Positions 8,209 through 17,438 of a DNA stretch of 64,000 nt are shown here, in pieces. Source of the stretch: Stieleria bergensis (lineage in GTDB: Bacteria; Planctomycetota; Planctomycetia; Pirellulales; Pirellulaceae). How positions within the stretch are numbered: position 1 is the first letter of the stretch; each line of letters starts with the position of its first letter. The stretch spans positions 3,460,187 through 3,524,186 of the forward strand of contig CP036272.1 of assembly GCA_007745635.1 (NCBI GenBank), given 5' to 3'. A program made the position numbers and the translations under genes. The notes beneath the pieces were generated by a model, which was not told the DNA's origin, did not search any database, and saw nothing but the letters and a program-made list of their open reading frames with translations.

Positions 8209-11200
8209 TCAAGCGTCGCCAGATTTGATCAGTCGGATCAGGTCCGCAGTGTCCATCTTAGCAGCTCGGTCGGTTCCATCTAACACACCGGCGACAAGTT
8301 CTCGCTTGTCAGCGTGCATTTCAAGGATTTTCTCCTCGATCGTGCCGGCCGCAACCAAACGGTAAACCGTGACGGGGCGAGTTTGTCCGATCCGGTGAGC
8401 TCGGTCGGTGGCTTGATCCTCGACAGCGGGATTCCACCAGGGGTCCATGTGAATGACATAATCCGCCGCGGTCAGGTTCAGCCCTGTTCCACCGGCCTTG
8501 AGCGAAATCAAGAACAATTCGCCCTCGCCTTCTTGGAACGCATCCACCCGGCGTTGTCGTTCCTTGGCGGGAGTCGCCCCGTCAAGGTACTGATAGCTGA
8601 TCCCACGCTCGTCAAGCAATTCTCGTACAAGCCCCAAGTGCTTGACAAATTGGCTGAACACCAAGGCGCGATGGTCTCCGTCACGCAACTCATCCACCAG
8701 ATCGCCGAAAAGATTCAGCTTCGCACTGCTCGCCGACCAAGTGCGATCAACCAGTCGCGGGTGACAAGAGAGCTGGCGCAGCTTCGTCAACCAAGCCAGC
8801 GTCCGCATGCGATGCTCGCCCGCTTTTTCATCCACTTGATCACTTAGCTCCGACAAGGCCGCAACTCGTGCTTCATCATAACGACCACGTTCCTCGTCGC
8901 CCAAGTGAGCTTGCAAGGTGATGTCTGTGCGTCGTGGCAATTCCTTCAACACATTGTTCTTGGTCCGTCGCAGAATGAACGGTCGCACCAAGCGTGCTAA
9001 GGATTCGCGACGTTGATCGTCCTTGTGACGTTCAATGGGATCAGCGAAACGAGTCCGGAAGCGATCCCATGATCCGAGCAGTCCGGGACTGATGGTTCGC
9101 ATCAAGCTCCACAGTTCGCCCAAGTGATTCTCAAGCGGCGTTCCGGAAAGGGCAAGTCGCCAGTTCGCGGCGAGATCACGAATCGCGCGTGCGGTCTTGG
9201 TCTGGGCATTCTTGACGAACTGCGCCTCATCCAGGACCAGCGTATTCCACTGCCGAGACTGAAACTTTTGCGCGTCACGCTGAACCAATTGATAGCTGGC
9301 AATCAATACATCATTTGGCCCCGCCGATTCAATCATCTGCTGGCGGTTGCCATCGCGATACAGGATCGGGTTGAGAGCTTTGGCAAATCGCTCGGTTTCG
9401 CGAAGCCAGTTCCCACCAACGCTTGTCGGCGCGATCACCAGGGCTGGTCCACCGGCTCCACGCTGACTTAAGACGCCCAACGCCTGCACGGTTTTGCCAA
9501 GCCCCATGTCATCCGCTAGAATGCCGCCGACGCCCCAGTGACTCAAGCGGGCCAGCCAATGGAATCCGTCCATCTGATAATCACGATAATCAACGTCAAG
9601 CGATTCCGGCTTGTCTGGATGATAGTCCCCCAGGGCTTCCAGGGTATCGATCACCGAATTCCAACGTGCAGTGACTTCCAGTGGCACATCCGCCCCCAGC
9701 AGATCGGCCACAGCCGGGACCGCTGCATCGGCGACTTTCATTTCCCCGTTCTCATAAACCAGCGTGTCACCCAGTTGCTCCAACCGGTTGCGGAAGGTGT
9801 CGCTAATCTGAGCGAACTCGCGATCCCCGACGCGAACCAAGTTGCGCCGCTGAGTGACGGCATCCAACAGGTCCTTGAGCGCAATTTGTTTGCCGCCGAT
9901 ATCCACGGTTCCCGAAACACCAAACCAATCCTGCGAGTCATCGATTTGCACTCGCAGAGACGATGGGGCAATGGTGCCACGAATCCGCAACGATTCACCT
10001 TCGGGCCAAATCATCCGCGGCGCGTCTTCACCCGCTTCGTATAACCGGGACAGGAACTCCAATGCCTGTTGGTCAGTGAGCGCGATCCAACGATACGCAC
10101 CATCACTGCTGAGTTCATGAAGCTGGAACTGTTCGACCGTCTTGTTCGCCAAGACACATTCACCGGACAAGTCACGACGCAATCGAACCGGTCCATCATC
10201 GAGCACGGTGTTGTAAATGGATTCCCCGGAACCGGGAGTGAGCGTCTCGATCAATCGCTGATCAAAAATTGACAATCGCACCAACAAACCCGCTCCGCCG
10301 CGTGGTCGCAGCTCGATAAGCAACTCGGGTTCTAAGTCTAAGACGGGACCGGCGAGTTCATCCGGCAAATGAACCGGCAGCAACCGATTCAGGGTGGTGA
10401 TGCTCTTGGTCAGTTCATGAGCCGATTCGCGATCCAACACCACGCTGCCAAAATCCCTTGTCTCCAGGAAGTTGTATGCCTCACGGGGCAGTCCCGGATG
10501 GACGTGCGCCAAGATCAAGCGATTGGAATTGCGGTCGATAAACAAAACCAAAGGCTGGCTATTTTGTTCGGTGAAGTAAAAGACGCTGCACTGGCTGATG
10601 TCGACATCAATGCCTGGGACGCACATTCGGATCGAGTAGTGCGCTGTCTCCGTCGTCGGATCGGACTCCTCCAGACCGCCGAACTCTTCACCGGATTCGT
10701 TGACGGCAGAGTGAATGGGTTCCAAGCGTAACGACAGTTGTCCATCAAGAACCTGGATCTCTTCACCGTCGTTGTCATCCCAGGCCACATTGCCATGACG
10801 TGCCAACAAATGCACCGCAGAGAGCATCATCTCTTGATCGTTTCCCGATCCATGGTGCACGCGTTCGATGATTTGACAAATCCGCCGATCGAGTTCGCTC
10901 AAGACGGAAGGGCGACGCAGCAATTCGTTGGTGCTGGTGCGTTTCCCTTTCGTGTACCCCTTGCCGTTCTTCTTGAGCTTTTGCACATAAGGGGTCAATC
11001 CCACCGTTGCAAAGCGAAATGCAGAGTGACATTCAAACCGCCACTGGATGACAAGCTGCTCCTCGGAAACAGTCGCAGCAACACGATGGGCAATCGCAAG
11101 CAACTCGCTGGCGATATCGCTGCCATCTGCGACCGGATCGTCGGCAAGCGTGGCGAAGAAGCCAACCAAGTCGTCGTAGGACTTTTGCTTGCGAACTTGT

Positions 11201-11592
11201 TCTTGCAACCACCAAGCCGCAGCCAGCGTGCAACTACAGCGCGACCGAAACAGCGAATCTTCGTCGCGTTCGTCTTCCGGAATCAGAGCGGCACCGCATT
11301 CACAGAAAGCTTCGATCTCGGGATGCTCCCCGCCATCGTTCCCAAAGATTGGATCCAACAGATCAACCAGCTGCAACGCAACTTGGCTACGATCTCGGTT
11401 GGGTGTTGTGACAAAGAAATCCAGACCAATCAGGTCTTCCTCCGCGCGCAAGCTGGCCGACTCAACGCTCAGCAATGCGGCTCGCTTATCAAGATCATCG
11501 TCGTGTTCATCGACCAACTCACTAATCGTTTGATCTAACTCCGCACGGAAGTCCACAACTTCACTGTTGGTGATCTGACGCATTCCTACCAT
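8209..11592 (-). CDS. SNF2-family DEAD/DEAH-type helicase-like ATPase
   Basis: A 1127-residue Swi2/Snf2 ATPase of the bacterial RapA/HepA-like superfamily, which translocates on duplex DNA to remodel protein-DNA complexes. The ATPase core is C-terminal: motif I DDMGLGKTVQAL near residue 697, motif Ia APTSVGGNW, motif II VLDEAQFVKN, motif III LSGTPLENHLGELWSLM. The helicase C half follows with LVFSQFVKHL, SLKAGGTGLNLTAADYV and DRAHRIGQTRPVTVYRL. The first 600 or so residues are unusual: they include a cysteine cluster CECG...CSC within the first 150 residues and a long beta-rich region. Family is certain; cellular role is not. ATG 11592 is followed by a second ATG at 11583, and no ribosome binding site clearly decides between them. 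Confidence 0.93.
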   Translation of the reverse strand: MVGMRQITNSEVVDFRAELDQTISELVDEHDDDLDKRAALLSVESASLRAEEDLIGLDFFVTTPNRDRSQVALQLVDLLDPIFGNDGGEHPEIEAFCECGAALIPEDERDEDSLFRSRCSCTLAAAWWLQEQVRKQKSYDDLVGFFATLADDPVADGSDIASELLAIAHRVAATVSEEQLVIQWRFECHSAFRFATVGLTPYVQKLKKNGKGYTKGKRTSTNELLRRPSVLSELDRRICQIIERVHHGSGNDQEMMLSAVHLLARHGNVAWDDNDGEEIQVLDGQLSLRLEPIHSAVNESGEEFGGLEESDPTTETAHYSIRMCVPGIDVDISQCSVFYFTEQNSQPLVLFIDRNSNRLILAHVHPGLPREAYNFLETRDFGSVVLDRESAHELTKSITTLNRLLPVHLPDELAGPVLDLEPELLIELRPRGGAGLLVRLSIFDQRLIETLTPGSGESIYNTVLDDGPVRLRRDLSGECVLANKTVEQFQLHELSSDGAYRWIALTDQQALEFLSRLYEAGEDAPRMIWPEGESLRIRGTIAPSSLRVQIDDSQDWFGVSGTVDIGGKQIALKDLLDAVTQRRNLVRVGDREFAQISDTFRNRLEQLGDTLVYENGEMKVADAAVPAVADLLGADVPLEVTARWNSVIDTLEALGDYHPDKPESLDVDYRDYQMDGFHWLARLSHWGVGGILADDMGLGKTVQALGVLSQRGAGGPALVIAPTSVGGNWLRETERFAKALNPILYRDGNRQQMIESAGPNDVLIASYQLVQRDAQKFQSRQWNTLVLDEAQFVKNAQTKTARAIRDLAANWRLALSGTPLENHLGELWSLMRTISPGLLGSWDRFRTRFADPIERHKDDQRRESLARLVRPFILRRTKNNVLKELPRRTDITLQAHLGDEERGRYDEARVAALSELSDQVDEKAGEHRMRTLAWLTKLRQLSCHPRLVDRTWSASSAKLNLFGDLVDELRDGDHRALVFSQFVKHLGLVRELLDERGISYQYLDGATPAKERQRRVDAFQEGEGELFLISLKAGGTGLNLTAADYVIHMDPWWNPAVEDQATDRAHRIGQTRPVTVYRLVAAGTIEEKILEMHADKRELVAGVLDGTDRAAKMDTADLIRLIKSGDA

Positions 11593-11901
11593 TAGCTCGA
11601 ACTATTCCAATCTATTTCCATGCGAACACTGAATCCATTCGACAACTAGCGGCTAACGCGATAACAATGCCGACGCGCCGCAGCGATCAAACTTCTGTTC
11701 TCAACCGCCCCACCTCGATGGAGTAGCTCCGGCTGGTACGTTCAGAAAAATCGTGAACCACAAACCAAGAAATGGCCAGCCCCATCGACGATAGTTGCCA
11801 ACGCGTTATTCTAGCTGTTCACCAGAATCATGCGAGGCCAAGCGCGTCCGCTTGGTCATTCCCTGATGAATATTTCACCTTGTGCCCTTAAGGAAAAGAT
11901 C
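11593..11901. other. divergent intergenic region, SNF2 gene / ferredoxin gene
   Basis: 309 bases, presumably containing promoters for the two diverging genes. No open frame of believable composition and no clear hairpin. AAGGA at about 11890-11894 is the ferredoxin ribosome binding site. Confidence 0.55.
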
Positions 11902-12264
11902 ATGCCACAATTGACCGTTGAAGGGGTCGGAACTTTTGAAGTTGAAGACGGAAAACGCCTCGTGCAAGCACTGACACAGGACGCGGGAACCGATCAACTG
12001 CACGCCTGTGGTGGTGTCAGTAAATGCACCACCTGCCGGGTGCAGATTCTTGAGGGTGAGCCTAACAAAATCACTGCGGCCGAAAAGGAAACGCTAAGAG
12101 TTCGCGAAGTGACCGAGCCCGGTGTGCGCCTTAGCTGCCAAGTCTTGTGCGAATCCGACATGACCGTCCGCGTGATCAGCCGCCTGGAAGGCAGTGGACG
12201 CAAAGACCAAGGCGGCGCGGTAGCGGATCAGATCGAGCCCGCAGCCGAGTGGACCGAACGCTAG
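11902..12264 (+). CDS. 2Fe-2S ferredoxin
   Basis: A 120-residue plant/adrenodoxin-type ferredoxin domain for one-electron transfer. The ligand cysteines are in ACGGVSKCTTC and the later LSCQVLC, with the usual beta-grasp start (LTVEGVGTFEVEDGKRLVQAL). The first cysteine spacing (C-x5-C-x2-C) suits the 2Fe-2S beta-grasp family. The C-terminal 25 residues are a polar tail. AGGA seven to ten bases upstream supports ATG 11902 over the open frame start at 11830. No reductase or oxygenase partner is adjacent, so the redox partner is unknown. Confidence 0.88.
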   Translation: MPQLTVEGVGTFEVEDGKRLVQALTQDAGTDQLHACGGVSKCTTCRVQILEGEPNKITAAEKETLRVREVTEPGVRLSCQVLCESDMTVRVISRLEGSGRKDQGGAVADQIEPAAEWTER

Positions 12265-12280
12265 CGCCCGCAACGCGGCA

Positions 12281-12329
12281 GAGTGCAGTTCATTGGTGCA
12301 TGCAAGCACAGCACCCTACGATTCTGGCG
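12281..12329 (+). repeat. dispersed repeat family A, copy 1
   Basis: Starts gagtgcagttcattggtgc and continues through an AA-centred hairpin to gcaccctac. It is nearly identical to 12411-12459, differing mainly at two A/G positions, with a 130-base period. Related cores occur at 50522 and 59454. The core can fold as a small hairpin with a one-base bulge, like a REP element. Confidence 0.75.
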
Positions 12330-12350
12330 TTCGCGACTCCCCATCAGCAA

Positions 12351-12374
12351 CACTCTCCCGCCAGCGGGAGAGTG
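12351..12374. repeat. perfect palindrome, repeat family B
   Basis: Arms cactctcccgc and gcgggagagtg are exact reverse complements around a CA centre. The element lies 86 bases after the ferredoxin stop, so it may act as a transcription-end or mRNA-stability hairpin, but no U-tract follows. The imperfect copy at 146-169 shows it is dispersed. Confidence 0.7.
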
Positions 12375-12410
12375 CAGTCAACTTTCAACAAACCCCTCCC
12401 GCTTGCGGAA

Positions 12411-12459
12411 GAGTGCAGTTCATTGGTGCGTGCAAGCACGGCACCCTACTGTTCTGGCG
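12411..12459 (+). repeat. dispersed repeat family A, copy 2
   Basis: Second copy of the 12281-12329 unit, preceded by a degenerate family-B half-site (cctcccgcttgcggaagag at about 12395-12413). Families A and B therefore occur as a composite array between the ferredoxin and lipoprotein genes. Confidence 0.75.
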
Positions 12460-12589
12460 GTGGCCACGGTTTCGTTTCGTGAGTGGCTGCTCGAACCTGG
12501 ACTTCAGGGCTCCGTTCCCCCGCACAAATTCATCTTGAACCCATCGCATCGACTCTCCTATGCTCACGGCACATTCCACGGAGGTTGAG

Positions 12590-12916
12590 ATGCGATTGAG
12601 ACAGGTTAGAGTTTGGCTTTTGCTGCTACTGTTGGTGCCGATGATCATCGGATGCAGATTCATGCATCCCAATATGACTGCTCGCAAAGGCTTTGCAGTC
12701 ACTCATTCGGAGGCCATGCAATACGATGCTCTGCGAGTTGCAGGCATGACGCACGCACAAGCCCGCGAGACCATTCAAATCACAAGAGAGTCACAGAGTC
12801 AGGCTTCCAAAGAGAAACCAAGCGAAGGCTCCGATTCGCTGACCTCCGATACGCTGGGCTCGAAAGAACCTGTCGATGACAACCCTGCGGATCACGTCCT
12901 TACTGCGGCACCTTAA
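12590..12916 (+). CDS. small lipoprotein of unknown function
   Basis: A 108-residue predicted lipoprotein. The N-terminus MRLRQVRVWLLLLLLVPM leads to a lipobox-like IIGC, giving Cys after about 20 residues. The mature part is hydrophilic, with FMHPNMTARKGFAVTHSEAMQYDALRVAGMTHAQARETIQI and a Ser/Glu/Asp-rich tail. A strong GGAGG (12580-12584) fixes the start. I recognise no family. It converges on the kinase gene, ending 30 bases before that gene's stop. Confidence 0.7.
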   Translation: MRLRQVRVWLLLLLLVPMIIGCRFMHPNMTARKGFAVTHSEAMQYDALRVAGMTHAQARETIQITRESQSQASKEKPSEGSDSLTSDTLGSKEPVDDNPADHVLTAAP

Positions 12917-12945
12917 ATCGCTTGGCGGTATGCCCGACGCGACGG

Positions 12946-14445
12946 TCAGTACGTGCCCAAGGGCCGGCGTTCAGTGCCAGCGAGCACTTTCATCAGGGTC
13001 GCTCGCAACTCTCGCACTCGCAGCGGCAGAGAAAGCATTTGTCGCCTCGGTCCGCCGCGGGCCTCGGCAATGATTCTCGCTTGGCGACGGTCGGCCAACA
13101 TGATCGCAGGCATCTCGGCGGTGTGCTCGTCGGTTGCGAAGCGGTTGTAGGCTTCCAGTGCCAAGCTGCCCAGCTCCGAAGCACTGAAGATCACGCAGTC
13201 TGCGGGTGGATCATCGCCCGCCTGAAATCGGGCCAAGGCTCGATTGGGATCCTGAATAATTAGAACACGATAACCACGAGCCTTCAGACGCTCGCGAATC
13301 GCGTTCTGCAACGTGGCCTTGGTTTCAACCAACATCACGACATAGCCTTCGCCTTCATCACTGGCGACGTCATCATCTTGGTACTCTTCGCCCACCTTGG
13401 GCAAATTTTCGCCTTCGCGTTTGGTTTGCCCACGCGCCAAAGCATCGATCACGCGTTTGCTCTCTGCCACCAGCGCGGACGCAGACTGAATGCGTTTCTC
13501 GGGATTGAATTCCATCATCTTGTTCAGCAACTGGCTGACCAAGCCGGGAACTTCAACATGTTTTGTCACCGGCTCGATGTCTTGGAATCGACTGATATTC
13601 AATCGAGCAAGCCGGTCACGTGTTTCAGTCAGCGCTGGCGTACCAGTCAACATGTGATAAAGCATGTTGCCAGCAAAGTAGATGTCGCTGCGCGGATCAT
13701 CTTTTCGCACGCCGGAGCCTCGTTCCAACGCTGCGTAATCGATCGCCCGAGCGTTTGGGCAGTCCGCGATTTTGTCTGGGTTGTTGCGATCACTCAGTGC
13801 GGCCAAACCAAAGTCAACCAGCTTGGCACGTCCTGAAGAAGAGATCAAGACGTTTGAGAGTTTCAAGTCACGGTGTGAGATGCCCACGCTGGCCGCGTGA
13901 GCCAATCCCGCAGCAATTTCATTGATCAGACGCAACGAAAGGTCGACCGGCAACGCACCGCGAATACGCACCAGTTCCCGAAGTGTTTGGCCTTCAACAA
14001 ATTCCATCACCAAGAATGGATTGCGGCGATCTGGCACCACCTCGTTAATGCTAACGATGTTGGGGTGACGCAGTTTCAATCCCATGCTGCCTTCACGCAA
14101 GAACTGTTCTAGCTCCGCTGGCTCATCACGAAAACGCTTGCGTAGAACTTTAACGGCCACGACCTTCTCGTCGTGACTGGCTCGGTAGACGCGTGCAAAA
14201 GTACCGGCACCAATCAAGTACAAAACTTTGTACTCGCCATAGAAGTATCCAATGCGATCCCCGCGAAGAATCTTTTCCGTTTGCAGAGTGGTGACCAAGC
14301 CACGTCGCTGCAACTGTGCGATCACCCCCTCCAGCGTTCGCTGTTCAGATTTCAAATCGCTCAGCGCGACGTCCACTTGGCGGCGTTCACTCAAACCAAG
14401 ATCCGTCACGCGCCGTGCGAAATCCTCTGGAGTCAGGTTGTCCAT
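12946..14445 (-). CDS. Hanks-type serine/threonine protein kinase with C-terminal receiver-like domain
   Basis: A 499-residue cytoplasmic kinase. A 60-residue helical N-terminus precedes the catalytic domain: glycine loop LIGAGTFARVYRA, VAVKVLRK lysine, HRDLKLSNV catalytic loop and DFGLA. There is no transmembrane segment, unlike PknB-type receptors. After an acidic linker (EEYQDDDVASDEGEG), residues about 370-499 fold like a response-regulator receiver (YVVMLVETKATLQNAIRERLKARGYRVLII) but the phosphoacceptor position after DCVIF is Ser, not Asp. It is therefore probably a pseudo-receiver used for binding. ATG 14445 is taken; an in-frame TTG exists at 14484, and neither has a good ribosome binding site. 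Confidence 0.9.
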   Translation of the reverse strand: MDNLTPEDFARRVTDLGLSERRQVDVALSDLKSEQRTLEGVIAQLQRRGLVTTLQTEKILRGDRIGYFYGEYKVLYLIGAGTFARVYRASHDEKVVAVKVLRKRFRDEPAELEQFLREGSMGLKLRHPNIVSINEVVPDRRNPFLVMEFVEGQTLRELVRIRGALPVDLSLRLINEIAAGLAHAASVGISHRDLKLSNVLISSSGRAKLVDFGLAALSDRNNPDKIADCPNARAIDYAALERGSGVRKDDPRSDIYFAGNMLYHMLTGTPALTETRDRLARLNISRFQDIEPVTKHVEVPGLVSQLLNKMMEFNPEKRIQSASALVAESKRVIDALARGQTKREGENLPKVGEEYQDDDVASDEGEGYVVMLVETKATLQNAIRERLKARGYRVLIIQDPNRALARFQAGDDPPADCVIFSASELGSLALEAYNRFATDEHTAEMPAIMLADRRQARIIAEARGGPRRQMLSLPLRVRELRATLMKVLAGTERRPLGTY

Positions 14446-14985
14446 AGAATCAGGAAGAAAAAGAGAGCAGATGGGGCCAAGCAATCATCAAATGCAGCGA
14501 GGGGTCTAATCGAGGGCCCCCGACTGCCGGTGCCGCAAACACGCGCAACGACAATTCTAACGACCACGGTTGTTTTGCCGATCTCAATTCGAGAATCTGC
14601 TGCACCCTCAGTATAGTCGGACTGCCACGAAATCTAAACGCTAGGAATGCAAAGGTTTGTTCAAAAACGTGGCGAAACTGCGACCACATCGAGGCACCAA
14701 GCCGCCCCGCCAGACCGATTACTGGGACTCCACACGCAAGGGGTGATTCTGGGACTAGACCTTCCCGGCCACCTCTTGACGAGTCGCGATGGCCACACCG
14801 CCCATCGGAGTCTCGCCTCAAATCTGGACTTCGAATTCGTAGGACTCCAGAAGTCCCGAGAGGTCCGCAAAAAAGCAGCGTGGAATTGTGATGAATTTCG
14901 CGGGGCCTTGGTTGTGGGCTTTGCCAGCCAGTGAGCAATTCAATTATCATGGCCTGATTGTTGTTTTGTCTCCCAGGATACTGCC
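14446..14985. other. 540-base divergent intergenic region, kinase / sulfatase
   Basis: No gene can be supported; several open frames overlap on both strands with mutually incompatible, Arg/Ser/Pro-rich translations. It presumably holds the divergent promoters. AGGA at about 14975-14978 is the sulfatase ribosome binding site. Confidence 0.55.
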
Positions 14986-16395
14986 ATGTTAACGCCGTCT
15001 TTCTCGAATGCTCACCGATCCATTTGGAATTTGCTTCCTGTTGCAATACTGGTCCTTGCCTGCCTCAAGACCAGCTCAGCAACGGCTCAGCAGGCCACTG
15101 CTCGTCCCAATGTGATCGTCATTCTGGCCGACGACTTGGGATACGGGGACGTGGGCTATCAGGGATGCCCTGACATCGCGACGCCAAACATTGATCGCCT
15201 AGCCAAAGAAGGGATCACGTTTACCAATATGCGTGCGAACTGTACGGTGTGCTCCCCAACGCGAGCCGCATTGTTAACCGGTCGCTATGCTGACCGCGTC
15301 GGCGTGCCTGGCGTGATTCGCACCAACCCCCAAAGCAATTTTGGTTTCCTGTCACTTGACGTGCGAACGATCGCCAATCGCCTTTCGGACGTTGGGTACC
15401 ACACCGCCATCGTTGGCAAATGGCACCTCGGGTTAGAATCACCAAACACGCCCAACGAGCGTGGATTCGATCTCTTCCACGGCTTCCTTGGCGACATGAT
15501 GGACGATTATTACAACCATCGTCGAGGCGGCATCAATTTCATGCGTCACAATGACCAGGAGATTGATCCCGATGGGCACGCGACCGAACTGTTCACCGAG
15601 TGGTCGATTGACTATCTGACCGATCGTTCCAAGCAGAAAGACGATCCGTTCTTCCTGTACCTCGCCTACAACGCACCACACTTTCCAATCCAACCGCCCA
15701 CAGAATGGCTGGAACGCACCAAACAATCGCATCCCGAAGCAAGCCCTGCGCGGCAGAAAAACATCGCCTTTGTTGAACACTTGGACGCGAACGTCGGAAA
15801 ACTTTTAGCCGCCATTGATCAACTGGATCTGCGCGAGAACACGTTGGTTGCCTTCACCTCTGATAACGGCGGATCCATTCCGCACGCACAGCGCAATCTG
15901 CCTTGGCGCGACGGAAAGCAAAGTCACTATGACGGCGGACTCCGCGTCCCATTTATTATTCGGCCGTTGAATCGGGATCTTGCCGGCACCACATCAGACT
16001 ACGCGGGTTTAACGTTCGATCTGTATGCGACGACACTGAAACTTGCGGGCACAAAACGCGAATCGGATTGCGACGCCGTTAGTTTGACGCCAATTCTGGA
16101 TGGCAAGGCGATGCCTGAACAGACGCGCCCTTTGTATTTCGTTCGCCGCGAAGGCAATCCACGTTATTGCGGCATGGCGTATCACGCCTTGATCAAAGGG
16201 AATTGGAAATTGGTTCAGAACACTCCATTTTCTGCTTTAGAGTTGTACGATCTTTCCAAAGACCCTGAAGAACAGAACGACCTGATCAACAAAGCACCGA
16301 AGATCGCTAACGAACTCAAACGCGACCTCATCAAGCACATTCAACGTGGCGGCCAGACGCCCTGGCAATCGCCATTCCCAGCCTCCACAGACTGA
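14986..16395 (+). CDS. secreted arylsulfatase family protein
   Basis: A 469-residue type I sulfatase, hydrolysing a sulfate ester on a sugar or polysaccharide outside the cytoplasm. Signal peptide ends near residue 35 (LLPVAILVLACLKTSSATAQ). Metal-site residues appear in PNVIVILADDLGYGD, the formylglycine motif is C89-SPTR-AALLTGRY, and KWHLG, APHFP and SDNGG are all present. The Cys must be oxidised to formylglycine by a separate enzyme, not seen in this window. It is followed 38 bases later by a secreted propeller gene, suggesting one transcript. Substrate cannot be told from sequence. Confidence 0.93.
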   Translation: MLTPSFSNAHRSIWNLLPVAILVLACLKTSSATAQQATARPNVIVILADDLGYGDVGYQGCPDIATPNIDRLAKEGITFTNMRANCTVCSPTRAALLTGRYADRVGVPGVIRTNPQSNFGFLSLDVRTIANRLSDVGYHTAIVGKWHLGLESPNTPNERGFDLFHGFLGDMMDDYYNHRRGGINFMRHNDQEIDPDGHATELFTEWSIDYLTDRSKQKDDPFFLYLAYNAPHFPIQPPTEWLERTKQSHPEASPARQKNIAFVEHLDANVGKLLAAIDQLDLRENTLVAFTSDNGGSIPHAQRNLPWRDGKQSHYDGGLRVPFIIRPLNRDLAGTTSDYAGLTFDLYATTLKLAGTKRESDCDAVSLTPILDGKAMPEQTRPLYFVRREGNPRYCGMAYHALIKGNWKLVQNTPFSALELYDLSKDPEEQNDLINKAPKIANELKRDLIKHIQRGGQTPWQSPFPASTD

Positions 16396-16433
16396 CTTTC
16401 ACTCTCCCCATTGCTCCCTCGAAAGGAACTTTT

Positions 16434-17354
16434 ATGCGTTTTCTCTTGTTAGCTTGCCTTCCACTCCTGTCGATGGCTTCCCTAGTCGCTGGGCACCCAT
16501 TGGTTGCAAACCAGGGCGGAACTTTGGCCTGGTTTGACACTGATGGTAACTGCTCGCATCAAATGAATCTGAAGGGCGCTCCTCACGACATCCACATTCT
16601 AGAAAATGGCAATGTCCTGACGCACCAGCGCACTGAGATCATTGAAATCGACTCCAAAAGCCACGATGTGGTTTGGAGCTACAATGCCGGCCAGCTCAAG
16701 TCAGCCAGCACTGGACGCGTTGAACTGCATTCGTTTGCATCGCTTCCCAACGGCAATCTAATGGTCGCGCTCAGCGGTGAAGGGAAGATCTTTGAGATCG
16801 ACCGCGACGGGAAAGTGCTGTCTTCCTTTGCCATGAAACTGAACAACCCACATCCTCACCGCGACACACGCTTGGTGCGTTTGGTTCCCAAAGGCGATTC
16901 ATGGAACTACATCGTTGCACACGAGGGCGACGGAATGGTTCGCGAATACGATCGCAAAGGAAACGTGGTTTGGGATTACGAAGTTCCCATGTTTGGTAAA
17001 AAACCAGCGGGTGGCCATGGCCCCGAAGCATTCGGAAACTCGCTCTTCTCTGCACAGCGATTGGCCAACGGTAACACGCTGATCGGAGGAGGCAATGGGC
17101 ACAGCGTTTTAGAAGTCACGCCAGAAAAGGAAATTGTCTGGCAGCTTCACCAAAACGACTTGCCAGGAATCACTTTGGCTTGGGTGACAACGGTGACCGT
17201 CCTGGACAACGGAAACTATGTGATTGGTAACTGCCACGCTGGTCCTGACAATCCTCAACTGATTGAAGTGACCAAGAACAAAGAGGTGGTTTGGACTCTG
17301 AAGGATTTCAAGGTCCTGGGCAACTCGGTTTCAAACTCCGCATTGCTCCCATAA
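16434..17354 (+). CDS. secreted beta-propeller protein (PQQ-like repeats)
   Basis: A 306-residue exported protein with signal peptide MRFLLLACLPLLSMASLVAG. The body is made of repeated blades of the form xxDxxGKVxW/NGNxL, e.g. EIDSKSHDVVWSYNAG, EIDRDGKVLSSF, EYDRKGNVVWDYEVP, LANGNTLIGGGNG and VTKNKEVVWTL, as in arylsulfotransferase-like/PQQ-repeat propellers. No catalytic histidine set is evident, so binding or scaffolding is as likely as enzymatic activity. GAAAGGA lies eight bases upstream. Position directly after the sulfatase suggests a shared role in handling sulfated glycans, an inference. Confidence 0.8.
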   Translation: MRFLLLACLPLLSMASLVAGHPLVANQGGTLAWFDTDGNCSHQMNLKGAPHDIHILENGNVLTHQRTEIIEIDSKSHDVVWSYNAGQLKSASTGRVELHSFASLPNGNLMVALSGEGKIFEIDRDGKVLSSFAMKLNNPHPHRDTRLVRLVPKGDSWNYIVAHEGDGMVREYDRKGNVVWDYEVPMFGKKPAGGHGPEAFGNSLFSAQRLANGNTLIGGGNGHSVLEVTPEKEIVWQLHQNDLPGITLAWVTTVTVLDNGNYVIGNCHAGPDNPQLIEVTKNKEVVWTLKDFKVLGNSVSNSALLP

Positions 17355-17372
17355 CGCCCCGCCCAATTCGGT

Positions 17373-17403
17373 CGCATCACTGCTACGATCTGGCAGTGAT
17401 GCG
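17373..17403. terminator. hairpin between convergent genes
   Basis: Perfect 11-base arms cgcatcactgc (17373-17383) and gcagtgatgcg (17393-17403) with a 9-base loop, 19 bases after the propeller stop and 36 before the META-protein stop. It could stop both converging transcripts. No strong U-tract follows on either side, so it is only terminator-like. Confidence 0.5.
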
Positions 17404-17438
17404 TCTAACGGGCATTCAGGCATCTAACTGGCAGTGCG

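Noticed and set aside
14450-15046. 198-codon minus-strand frame between the kinase and sulfatase genes
   Set aside because: It overlaps the sulfatase start and signal peptide, and its translation shows no plausible domain.
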